Assembly (NCBI GenBank): GCA_002490835.1
Contig: DKUU01000037.1
Coordinates: forward strand, 95,288 to 130,211
Direction of reading: 5' to 3'
DNA: 34,924 nucleotides
Origin: Lachnospiraceae bacterium UBA7196
Lineage (GTDB): Bacteria > Bacillota > Clostridia > Lachnospirales > Lachnospiraceae
The notes under the pieces were generated by a model that saw only the letters and a program-made list of their open reading frames with translations, made no database searches and was not told where the DNA came from. Each line of letters begins with the position of its first letter. Position 1 is the first letter of the stretch. This document shows positions 1 through 6,976 of the stretch, piece by piece. A program made the position numbers and the translations under genes.

Positions 1-1
1 T

Positions 2-169
2 GAGAGGACGATACGGAGTGAGGGTAGAGAAGAAGGAGAGGGAAAGGTTAATCGGCTTGGCATTTTGTTGACAGAGGCAGGCCGGAGTAATGATTTCCTG
101 AGTTCTCTGTCGGACAGGGAACTCCAGAAGCAATTGTTTGTGGAGTTTGGACTGGAAGAAGTGAAGTAG
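2..169 (+). CDS. C-terminal tail of an upstream gene, possibly Rpn-type PD-(D/E)XK nuclease (partial, 5' end outside window)
   Basis: An open + strand frame enters the window at base 2 and stops at TAG 167-169, giving 55 residues. It begins with a charged Glu/Gly/Arg-rich stretch (SEGREEGEGK) and ends in LLTEAGR, FLSSLSDREL and FVEFGLEEVK. From general knowledge, tails of this sort (EG-rich linker plus a short conserved end) close Rpn-family recombination-promoting nuclease/putative transposase proteins in Lachnospiraceae. The catalytic core would lie upstream and cannot be seen, so the family call is tentative. A terminator-like hairpin at 259-300 follows, separating this gene from the glycan operon. 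Confidence 0.5.
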   Translation, partial: ERTIRSEGREEGEGKVNRLGILLTEAGRSNDFLSSLSDRELQKQLFVEFGLEEVK

Positions 170-258
170 AAAGTATAAAATAACCAAAGAGGCAGCAGGC
201 AGGTATGTGAAGGAATGCTGCGTCTGACAATTGTATGTGTTAAATATAGTATTGAAAG

Positions 259-300
259 AGGGCTGCTGTGACAATGGTGAAATGAACAGCAGTCTTCTTA
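259..300 (+). terminator. Rho-independent terminator-like hairpin
   Basis: Bases 259-269 (AGGGCTGCTGT) can pair with 286-296 (ACAGCAGTCTT) as an 11-bp stem containing two G-U pairs, with a 16-base loop. The stem runs into a T-rich stretch (TCTTCTTATGTTATCTT). It lies about 90 bases after the upstream stop codon and ahead of the operon leader. The T-tract is interrupted, so termination strength is uncertain. Confidence 0.5.
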
Positions 301-459
301 TGTTATCTTGGAAAGTTTATTTCGCTATGATTAAAGAACGTAGTCTTGTTGGCGCACCGACAGGCTACATATTTGTGTTTTACGGTAAAGTATGATAAAA
401 TGAATGACGATATAAATATAGTACATATACATGAATGGCGGATTGGAAAAGAAGGTAAG

Positions 460-481
460 ATAGGTCTACAGGCAGACCTAT
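460..481 (+). promoter_or_regulatory. Perfect 8-bp leader hairpin just upstream of the operon's first RBS
   Basis: ATAGGTCT (460-467) and AGACCTAT (474-481) are exact inverted repeats around a six-base loop, ACAGGC. The hairpin ends seven bases before the GGAGG of the first gene and has no T-run after it, so it is not a terminator. It could be an RNA element for translational control, a protein-binding site, or an antitermination signal of the kind used by LoaP-type NusG paralogues on long Firmicute polysaccharide operons. The last idea is inference only; no loaP gene is in the window. Confidence 0.45.
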
Positions 482-499
482 GAAGTTGGAGGCATCGGG

Positions 500-1405
500 A
501 TGGTTACAGATTATCAGAAAATACGCAATGCAATTGAAGATGCCCTAATTTGCGGAAAATCCCATTTCATCATTTACCCATATGGGGAATATGGCGCCTT
601 AACCAAACAGATTTTGAACGATAGTTTTGGAATAACAGAGGATTATGTGATAGACAACAAACTCTCCCGGTTCAATCGTAATATCAAAAATTTAAATTTT
701 TGCGGCAGTTTAGATAGAGATAAATATACCGTTTTATTAACCTGCGCAAATCCGGATGTGTATGCTGAAGTTCTAGGCAATTTAAATCCATATTTTTCAA
801 AGGATGAAATCGTAGAAATATTTGAGGTTCAGGCGGCCAAAGATGCTAAAGCAGACTCGCATAGGGGGGGGGGTAAAACGAATCTTGGAAAACACAGTTA
901 TGGTCCGTTATGTGATTTGTGTAATTCTAGCTTTTTGGAAAGTATAGGAGCGTTTTCAAGCTTAGCCGTTGGGGCGACGGTGGTAGTGAATCATCCGGTT
1001 AATGCGATATCAACACATCCGTTTTTGTACTGGGATGTGCCGGATACAGTTGGTTATTTCCCCGGAGTTGCTCATAGACCGAAAATTCGTCCGATAAAGA
1101 AAGCGCGAATTGGAAATGATGTTTGGCTTGGGCAGAATGTCATTATTACAAACGGAGCGTGGATTGGAAATGGTGTCATTGCGGCAGCAGGAGCAGTGAT
1201 TACAAAGGATGTTCCGGATTATGCTGTTGTCGCAGGGGTTCCGGCCAGAATCATACGATACAGATATTTACCGCATCAGATTGAGGCACTGAATAGAATA
1301 GCATGGTGGGATTGGCCGGATGAGAAAATCAGGGAATGCTACGATGATTTTTTTGAAGATGTAGATGTTTTTATCAGAAAGCATGAAAAGGATAATGAAA
1401 AGTAA
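500..1405 (+). CDS. Left-handed beta-helix O-acetyltransferase (CatB/Vat-like) with N-terminal Rossmann-like module and poly-G tract
   Basis: The C-terminal half (about residues 125-290) has the hexapeptide-repeat acyltransferase pattern: ARIGNDVWLGQNVIITNGAWIG, GAVITKDVPDYAVVAGVPAR and a Trp-rich end (IAWWDWPDEKI), typical of CatB/Vat-type acetyl-CoA transferases. In glycan clusters these usually O- or N-acetylate a sugar in the cytoplasm. Residues 20-105 form a degenerate copy of the Rossmann-like module found in many neighbours (FIIYPYGEYG, then VIDN). A G10 run (864-873) encodes Gly123-125 in the linker between the two parts; one base more or less truncates the protein before the acetyltransferase domain. 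The ATG has a strong GGAGG seven bases upstream. It is the first gene of the operon, 36-39 bases before licD-like. The exact acceptor cannot be told. Confidence 0.88.
   Translation: MVTDYQKIRNAIEDALICGKSHFIIYPYGEYGALTKQILNDSFGITEDYVIDNKLSRFNRNIKNLNFCGSLDRDKYTVLLTCANPDVYAEVLGNLNPYFSKDEIVEIFEVQAAKDAKADSHRGGGKTNLGKHSYGPLCDLCNSSFLESIGAFSSLAVGATVVVNHPVNAISTHPFLYWDVPDTVGYFPGVAHRPKIRPIKKARIGNDVWLGQNVIITNGAWIGNGVIAAAGAVITKDVPDYAVVAGVPARIIRYRYLPHQIEALNRIAWWDWPDEKIRECYDDFFEDVDVFIRKHEKDNEK
864..873 (+). repeat. In-frame G10 homopolymer (candidate phase-variation tract 1)
   Basis: Ten consecutive G lie inside the acetyltransferase gene and read AGG GGG GGG GGT (Arg-Gly-Gly-Gly). With G11 the next codon is TAA. 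With G9 the frame runs about 25 codons and stops at TAG. In the present sequence the gene is in the ON frame. Confidence 0.85.
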
Positions 1406-1444
1406 TGTAGCAATAAATAGTTTGAATAGTGGGAAAGAGACGTG

Positions 1445-2278
1445 ATGAAAGACGAGAATATAACTCACCGGCAGCATAGCCTGACGATGGAAGAAATAAA
1501 AAAACTTCACGATGTGGAACTTGAGCTTCTGGTGGAATTCGATCGGATTTGCCGCAAGCATGATATTCCTTACAGCATTGATGGAGGGACGCTTCTGGGA
1601 GCTGTCAGGCATAAAGGATTTATTCCGTGGGATGATGATGCGGACGTGATTATGAATAGAGCGGCTTATCAGAAGCTGATGAAGGTCTTGGATGGGGAAC
1701 TTGATAAGGATAGATTCTATTTTCAGGATATGAAGCGAACCAAAGGATACCGTTGGGGGTATGGAAAGCTTCGGCGCAAAAACACAAAATTTGTGAGATT
1801 AAATCAGGAGCATATGCCATATCCGCAGGGAGTATTTCTTGATGTCTTTGTCTGTGATAATGTGCCTGATTCCTATTTGTTTCGCTGTATATGCAATTTT
1901 CAATCGTTTCTCTTTCGCAAACTTTTTTACGCAGAGGTGGGAAAAGTTAATGCGATTGGATTTGCGAGAGGTATATATATCTTATTAGGTATAGTACCGG
2001 AAAGGACGCTTAAAAGGCAGTATTTCAGATATGTGAGATTTCGAAACAGAGTACATACTGACTGGGTAAAATGTTTAACGTTTCCGGCATGTAATAAAAC
2101 TTATGGATATAAGAGAAGCTGGTATGAAGATACGATAGATATGTGTTTTGAGAATGTAGTTTTGAGGGCAAGCAGAGAGTATGAGGAATATTTAACTTTT
2201 TTGTATGGAAACTATATGGAGTTGCCGCCGGAAAACAAGAGAAAGATACATCCGGTATCGCAACTGAGACTGCCTTGA
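1445..2278 (+). CDS. LicD-family phosphotransferase
   Basis: LicD proteins transfer a phospho-alcohol such as phosphocholine from its CDP form to sugars of teichoic acids or other surface glycans. The N-terminal third carries the family core: DRICRKHDIPYSIDGGTLLG, then AVRHKGFIPWDDDADV, with the acidic DDDxD metal-binding cluster at residues 63-67. The length, 277 aa, is normal for the family. A GTG at 1442 would also open the frame, but it sits almost on top of the purine-rich SD-like stretch (1431-1440), so ATG 1445 is preferred. The adjacent LicC-like cytidylyltransferase gene would supply the CDP-linked donor. No licA kinase or licB transporter is in the window, so whether the group is choline or another amino-alcohol is open. 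Confidence 0.9.
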   Translation: MKDENITHRQHSLTMEEIKKLHDVELELLVEFDRICRKHDIPYSIDGGTLLGAVRHKGFIPWDDDADVIMNRAAYQKLMKVLDGELDKDRFYFQDMKRTKGYRWGYGKLRRKNTKFVRLNQEHMPYPQGVFLDVFVCDNVPDSYLFRCICNFQSFLFRKLFYAEVGKVNAIGFARGIYILLGIVPERTLKRQYFRYVRFRNRVHTDWVKCLTFPACNKTYGYKRSWYEDTIDMCFENVVLRASREYEEYLTFLYGNYMELPPENKRKIHPVSQLRLP

Positions 2279-2321
2279 CGGTTAGTAGATATAAGAGCAT
2301 ATATTCAGAGGAGTGTTTGTT

Positions 2322-4619
2322 ATGAATAAAATTATGTTTGATGTGCTGTGTCAAATAGCGGCAGACGGGGAAAACGTAAAAGAAATCGCCAGAAAATTAT
2401 TCAAACCTTACGCAATCGTAGAGGAAGCTTATATTGCCTTGTGTAATGATGCTTATGTGGAGCATGACAATATAACAGAATTAGGGACGGCGTATTTAGA
2501 AGAGCATGCTATAAAAAATGCGGTGATTTTGGCGGCGGGCGTATCTTCGCGGTTTGTACCTTTGTGTTTTGAAAAGCCGAAAGGGCTCTTAGAAGTAAAA
2601 GGTGAGGTGCTGATAGAAAGACAGATTAGACAGTTGATGGAAGTTGGTATTGATGAAATCTATGTCGTCGTAGGATTCATGAAAGAAAAATTTGCCTATT
2701 TAGAGGATAAGTTTGGCGTAAAACTGATTGAGACAACAGATTTTAGAATAAGGAATAACCATGCCAGTGTATGGGCTGCGAGGGATGTTTTGGGCAATAC
2801 GATCATCACTTCTTCTGATTTATACTTTAATGAAAATATCTTCCAAAAATATGCGTATGACGCATATTATTGTTCAGTATATAAAGAAGGAGAGACTGAG
2901 GAACGCGGAATTAGCACAGATATGTATGACCGGATTACGGGAACATATTATGGTGCCAAGGATGTATGGGTCACGTTGGGGTATGCCTATTTTAATAAAC
3001 GTTTTTCCCAAAATTTTATAGAGATATTGAAAACGGAATTTGACAGGCCGGAAACCGTATCAAAATTTTGGGCGGATATTCAGGATGAACATTTAGAAGA
3101 GCTTTATATGTATGCAAAGAGGTGTGACAGCAATATCATATATGAATTTGATTCGTTGGAGGAATTAAGAGAGTTTGATGAAAAATATCAGACAAACTCA
3201 GATTGTTCTTTGATGACGCAGATCGCTGACAGACTGCGCACCAAAGAAAGAAATCTGCATAAATTCACACCGATTACAAAGGAAGATTTAAAAAAGGGAT
3301 TTACCTTTACATTTGAGCAGAGAAAATACATTTGTAAACTGGAAGAAGATTTAAGAATCAAAGAAATAAATCGGTTCGATAATAAGATACAGGAACTGGT
3401 AAATATAACGGAAAGCTTTTCCTCGTATTATGACAAGACGCTCCCGCTTTGCGCGGCGGAAAACGTCATTTCTGATTTTGGGAAAATGCCGTTATCCATG
3501 GGGTTTCAGGAAAGATATATTGTCGGGAATACCTATTCTTATGTGGAAGACAATAATTTTATCGGGAGCAATTATTTACTGCCGTTTTATGAGATGATTT
3601 CGGAGCAGTGTGAGAGGATTTTCGGAGCTAAATATACAGACGCAAGAACGCTGACTGGAATGAATTGTTTGATGATCGTATTGATGTCACTTTCTCAAAT
3701 TGGTGATAAAATATTGATTCTCGGAGGCGAGAGCGGTGGACATGCATCCGTCAAGCCGATTTGTGAGCGCTTGGGGCTGCAGGTAGGAGAAGTTCCTTAC
3801 CGATACGATCAGTATGATCTGGATTACGATGAATTGAATTTGATCCTTAAGAAAGAAAAAGTAGATTTCATTTTGCTGGCGCCGTCTGATATTATAAGAC
3901 CTTTGCAGGTAGAAAAAATAGAATTGCAGGACACGGTGTTATTGTATGATGTCAGCCAGATTCTTGGATTGATTGGGGCCGGTCTCATACATAATCCGCT
4001 TATGGATTTTGAAAAGATTGTTATTTTTGGCGGTACACATAAAACATTTCCCGGACCAGCCTGCGGTTTGATTATGACAAACAATGAAGAACTGCATGCA
4101 AAGCTGGAAATCAATATTAATCCTATTTATATCAGACACACGCAGATGCATCAAAAAGTCTGTCTGCTGTTTACGTTGGTTGAATTTGAAAACTTTGGTA
4201 ATGCGTATCAGGAGCATATTGTAGAATTGTCGAATGCGCTAGGTATGCAGTTGGAAAAACGAGGATTTCATATTGCTAAATTTGGAGATGCTTATTCAGC
4301 CACGCATGAGGTGTTTATAAAGACCGATCAGGAAATGATGGATCGTATTTTCAATAGAGGCGTGGAGTATGGAATCACACTGAATAAGAAAAAGAAAAAG
4401 TTGTTTGACGGTTTTGGTATTCGCTTGGGAACACAGGAGATTGCCCGGTATAATTGGCCGAAAGAAGCGATGGACGGTGTGGCTGAGATCATTGCGGAGA
4501 TTTCAAAAGAGGAATTTGACGGGATGAAGGTAAAGACATTACTAAATCAATTGCCGGGGAAAGAAATACAATTTACCTTTGATGAGACGGTGCAGGCGTA
4601 TTTCTATAAATTTTTGTAA
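2322..4619 (+). CDS. Fusion: winged-helix + LicC-like cytidylyltransferase + SHMT-like PLP enzyme
   Basis: Three parts are visible in 765 aa. Residues 1-60 look like a winged-helix domain (IAADGENVKEIARKLF, then a DAYVEHDN turn). Residues 65-300 are a nucleotidyltransferase with VILAAGVSSRF and EKPKGLLEVKGE, like LicC-type CTP:phosphocholine cytidylyltransferases. Residues about 345-750 resemble serine hydroxymethyltransferase: an LCAAENVIS start, FGAKYTDARTLTG, and the PLP-lysine segment FGGTHKTFPGPACGLI with Lys574. The cytidylyltransferase probably makes a CDP-activated phospho-amine for the neighbouring LicD protein. The PLP part may make or alter that amine, or act on an amino acid; this is inference. 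The upstream GTG at 2313 overlaps the AGAGGAG SD, so ATG 2322 (8-base spacing) is chosen. The fusion resembles in logic the nucleotidyltransferase-PLP fusions of phosphonate pathways, but no PEP mutase is seen. Confidence 0.88.
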   Translation: MNKIMFDVLCQIAADGENVKEIARKLFKPYAIVEEAYIALCNDAYVEHDNITELGTAYLEEHAIKNAVILAAGVSSRFVPLCFEKPKGLLEVKGEVLIERQIRQLMEVGIDEIYVVVGFMKEKFAYLEDKFGVKLIETTDFRIRNNHASVWAARDVLGNTIITSSDLYFNENIFQKYAYDAYYCSVYKEGETEERGISTDMYDRITGTYYGAKDVWVTLGYAYFNKRFSQNFIEILKTEFDRPETVSKFWADIQDEHLEELYMYAKRCDSNIIYEFDSLEELREFDEKYQTNSDCSLMTQIADRLRTKERNLHKFTPITKEDLKKGFTFTFEQRKYICKLEEDLRIKEINRFDNKIQELVNITESFSSYYDKTLPLCAAENVISDFGKMPLSMGFQERYIVGNTYSYVEDNNFIGSNYLLPFYEMISEQCERIFGAKYTDARTLTGMNCLMIVLMSLSQIGDKILILGGESGGHASVKPICERLGLQVGEVPYRYDQYDLDYDELNLILKKEKVDFILLAPSDIIRPLQVEKIELQDTVLLYDVSQILGLIGAGLIHNPLMDFEKIVIFGGTHKTFPGPACGLIMTNNEELHAKLEININPIYIRHTQMHQKVCLLFTLVEFENFGNAYQEHIVELSNALGMQLEKRGFHIAKFGDAYSATHEVFIKTDQEMMDRIFNRGVEYGITLNKKKKKLFDGFGIRLGTQEIARYNWPKEAMDGVAEIIAEISKEEFDGMKVKTLLNQLPGKEIQFTFDETVQAYFYKFL

Positions 4620-4671
4620 AAGCAAGTGTGTTTTGCAATCATATGTAATAACGGATGGAGGAATAACCGGA

Positions 4672-5901
4672 GTGGATGAAAAGATTAGCATTATTGTTTT
4701 AATCTATAGGGTAGAAAAATACCTAAAGCAGTGTATTGACAGTATCCTTAATCAAACGTATCAAAATTTGGAAATTATATTAGTTGATGATGGATCGGAT
4801 GATTTATGTGGTGAAATATGTGATCAATATGCTCAAATGGATGGTAGGATTAAAGTAATACATAAAGAAAATGGCGGTATTGATTCCGCCAGAAAAGCGG
4901 GTATTCAGGCGGCTACTGGTATTTATGTGGGATATGTTGATGGAGACGACTGGATAGAGCCAACAATGTATGAGAGATTAATCAAAATAGCAAAAGATAA
5001 TGACGTGGAAATTGTTGAATCCGGTGTTATTGACAGCTATGGCGATGTGTATGAATATAGAAAACCGTATTTTGAAGAGGGGTGCTACAAAGGGGCTAAG
5101 TTTGATGAGATTGCGCCTTATGTAATATATTCCGGAAGTTTTTTCTATTTTGGAATACAAACATATCTAGTAACAAAATTATTTAAACGAGATAAGTTTG
5201 TACAATTTCAGATGTTAGAGGATTATTCGGATAATATTACAGATGATCCTTTAGTTACTTTTCCGGCAATATTGTCATTAAGGTCTATTTTTATTACACA
5301 TGAGTGCTTTTATCATTATCGGGTGAGAAATGATTCTGCAAAGCATTCTGTAAGAACTGATATTCCGGAAAAGTTGAAAATGGTATATGAAAACGACCAA
5401 CCGAGATTTATAGGATGCAAAAGTGACGATTGCGTAAATAGACAATTATCATATTTATATATGTATTTGCTATTGGCAAAGGCAATATATGTGTTTGATG
5501 ACAATAAAGACGACTTATATCTAAGGCCATATGGCGGCTTACAAAAGAATAGAAAAATTATTGTTTATGGAGCTGGCGTTGTTGGGATAAACTTAATGAG
5601 TTATATCAGGCAGGCCGAAGGGAATGTCATTTTTTGGGCGGATAAGAATTATAGAAATTTGGATGAAAAGCTTCAGGTTGGAAATCCGGATGATATTTTG
5701 TCACTTGAATTTGATTATATTGTGATAGGAATACTTAGTGAGAAAGCTGTTAATAGTGCCAAACGCCAGTTAGAAGATATGGGTATTCCAAAAGAAAAGA
5801 TACGTTGGATTGATTCGAATTATATTAGTGATCCGGAAAAACTTTTGATGGAAGCACGGTATAACGACGAATATCTTTTCAGACATAAGAATATTCTATA
5901 A
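4672..5901 (+). CDS. GT2 glycosyltransferase with C-terminal Rossmann-like module
   Basis: The N-terminal GT-A domain (residues 1-230) shows the GT2 order: KISIIVLIYRVEKYLKQCID, then NLEIILVDDGSDD, NGGIDSARKAGI and YVGYVDGDDWIEP with the metal-binding DxD-type motif. A C-terminal module (about 295-385) has KIIVYGAGVVGINL, WADKNY and a FDYIVIGI strand, shared with many neighbours. The usual IIVPIYNVE motif reads IIVLIYRVE here, replacing both the Pro and the Asn. The frame is open further upstream into the preceding gene, but GTG 4672 with GGAGG at 4657-4661 is the best start. It is closely related to the GT at 20345. Donor and acceptor sugars cannot be read from sequence. Confidence 0.87.
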   Translation: MDEKISIIVLIYRVEKYLKQCIDSILNQTYQNLEIILVDDGSDDLCGEICDQYAQMDGRIKVIHKENGGIDSARKAGIQAATGIYVGYVDGDDWIEPTMYERLIKIAKDNDVEIVESGVIDSYGDVYEYRKPYFEEGCYKGAKFDEIAPYVIYSGSFFYFGIQTYLVTKLFKRDKFVQFQMLEDYSDNITDDPLVTFPAILSLRSIFITHECFYHYRVRNDSAKHSVRTDIPEKLKMVYENDQPRFIGCKSDDCVNRQLSYLYMYLLLAKAIYVFDDNKDDLYLRPYGGLQKNRKIIVYGAGVVGINLMSYIRQAEGNVIFWADKNYRNLDEKLQVGNPDDILSLEFDYIVIGILSEKAVNSAKRQLEDMGIPKEKIRWIDSNYISDPEKLLMEARYNDEYLFRHKNIL

Positions 5902-5932
5902 AATTTTTGACTGTAAGGGGGTAGTCGGTTTG

Positions 5933-6940
5933 ATGCATATGAATTTAGTACAGAATATTTATTCTAAATTAATGGATGATACTTCTAAAAGAATTTTTGA
6001 GAAGCGGTTGTTGTATTCTATAAGTAAAGACCCACATTTTATTAGGGATATTATCAGAGAGTTGCCGGAAGGACAAGCTTTTGCGGAAGAAATAAAGAAG
6101 GGTTCAGATAATTATCTTTTCGGAGCTGGAGCATGGGGTAAAGAATTGGCGCATATTTGGGGGGGGGGGTGGAAAGGCTTCTTAGATAATAATGAAAATA
6201 TAATAGGGAGAAGAATAGAAGGATTACCTGTGCTTTCTCCAGCAGATATTGACTCTAATGAGCAGGCGCGTGTTTTTGTTTCTACAAGATTGTATTATAA
6301 AGAAATTGTAGATCAGCTTCTTAAAATAGGAATAAAAGCAGAAAATATAGTTAATGTTGGGGCTGTGTTGGATGAAATGGCTTTGCGGCAATATTTTGAT
6401 TTACAGGCAATGCCGCATGATCAGAGAGAGTGCTTTGTTGATGTTGGAAGCTTTGATGGGAAATCTTCTTTACAATTTATAGAATGGAGTCGGCAGTGGG
6501 AACACATATATTGTTTTGAGGCAGATCCCAGTAATATATGCAAAATAGAGAAGACATTGCAGTTTGAAGATAAGGTTACAATTATTAAAAAATTAGCATG
6601 GTCACAAGCGGGAACGGTTGGTTTTGACGCAAAAGGGAACGGTTCATCAAGGATAGATGACGGAGGTGATAAGGTTTCGGCAACAACGCTTGATTCCGAG
6701 TTGCAAGATAAGAGAGTTACATTTATAAAGATGGATATTGAAGGGGCAGAAAGTGAGGCGCTAATAGGTGCCAGAAATGTGATACAGAATCAGCACCCCA
6801 AACTGGCAATAGCAATGTATCATAAGGCAGAGGATATTTTGGCTGTTTTACAACAGATTATTGAGTATAATCCAGACTATAATTTTTATTTGCGTCATTA
6901 TTCTTTGACGGATTCGGAAACTGTTTTGTACGCAATATAA
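5933..6940 (+). CDS. FkbM-family methyltransferase with N-terminal Rossmann-like module and poly-G tract
   Basis: Residues about 165-335 form a SAM-dependent methyltransferase of FkbM type: CFVDVGSFDGKSS (SAM motif I), YCFEADPSN, and the hallmark FIKMDIEGAESEALIGAR followed by PKLAIAMYHK. Such enzymes usually O-methylate sugars. The N-terminal module (about 53-140) carries YLFGAGAWGKELA and FLDNN, like the other module copies. A G11 run (6159-6169) encodes Gly77-79 inside this module, just before the second strand; both one-base shifts stop within a few codons, removing the methyltransferase. The start is uncertain: TTG 5930 and ATG 5939 are in frame too, and the AAGGGGG element at 5915-5921 fits either 5930 or 5933. 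Confidence 0.88.
   Translation: MHMNLVQNIYSKLMDDTSKRIFEKRLLYSISKDPHFIRDIIRELPEGQAFAEEIKKGSDNYLFGAGAWGKELAHIWGGGWKGFLDNNENIIGRRIEGLPVLSPADIDSNEQARVFVSTRLYYKEIVDQLLKIGIKAENIVNVGAVLDEMALRQYFDLQAMPHDQRECFVDVGSFDGKSSLQFIEWSRQWEHIYCFEADPSNICKIEKTLQFEDKVTIIKKLAWSQAGTVGFDAKGNGSSRIDDGGDKVSATTLDSELQDKRVTFIKMDIEGAESEALIGARNVIQNQHPKLAIAMYHKAEDILAVLQQIIEYNPDYNFYLRHYSLTDSETVLYAI
6159..6169 (+). repeat. In-frame G11 homopolymer (candidate phase-variation tract 2)
   Basis: Eleven G read as TGG GGG GGG GGG and are followed by TGG (Trp-Gly-Gly-Gly-Trp) in the FkbM gene. Loss of one G gives a TAG after five further codons. Gain of one G gives a TAA about seven codons on. The present state is ON. It is the longest of the four tracts. 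Confidence 0.87.
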
Positions 6941-6976
6941 GCTGCTGTTATGATTCATATATGGGGGCATATTAGA

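Larger units (their letters stand above)
170..499 (+). other. Intergenic leader region before the glycan operon
   Basis: This 330-base stretch has no credible coding frame on either strand. It holds a terminator-like hairpin (259-300), an AT-rich zone around 385-425 where the operon promoter probably lies (a TATGAT hexamer is at 391-396, but no good -35 hexamer sits at the right distance), and a perfect hairpin at 460-481. The ribosome binding site of the first operon gene (GGAGG, 488-492) follows. I do not assign a definite promoter. Confidence 0.6.

Noticed and set aside
460..481. Inverted repeat as one end of an invertible promoter
   Set aside because: An invertible segment needs two copies flanking a promoter. 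No second copy of either arm was seen between 170 and 460 and no recombinase gene is in the window.
2322..4619. Interpretation as a phosphonate (aminoethylphosphonate) pathway gene
   Set aside because: The cytidylyltransferase-PLP fusion recalls such pathways, but the PLP part is SHMT-like, not an AEP transaminase, and there is no PEP mutase or decarboxylase in the window. It is kept only as a remote alternative.
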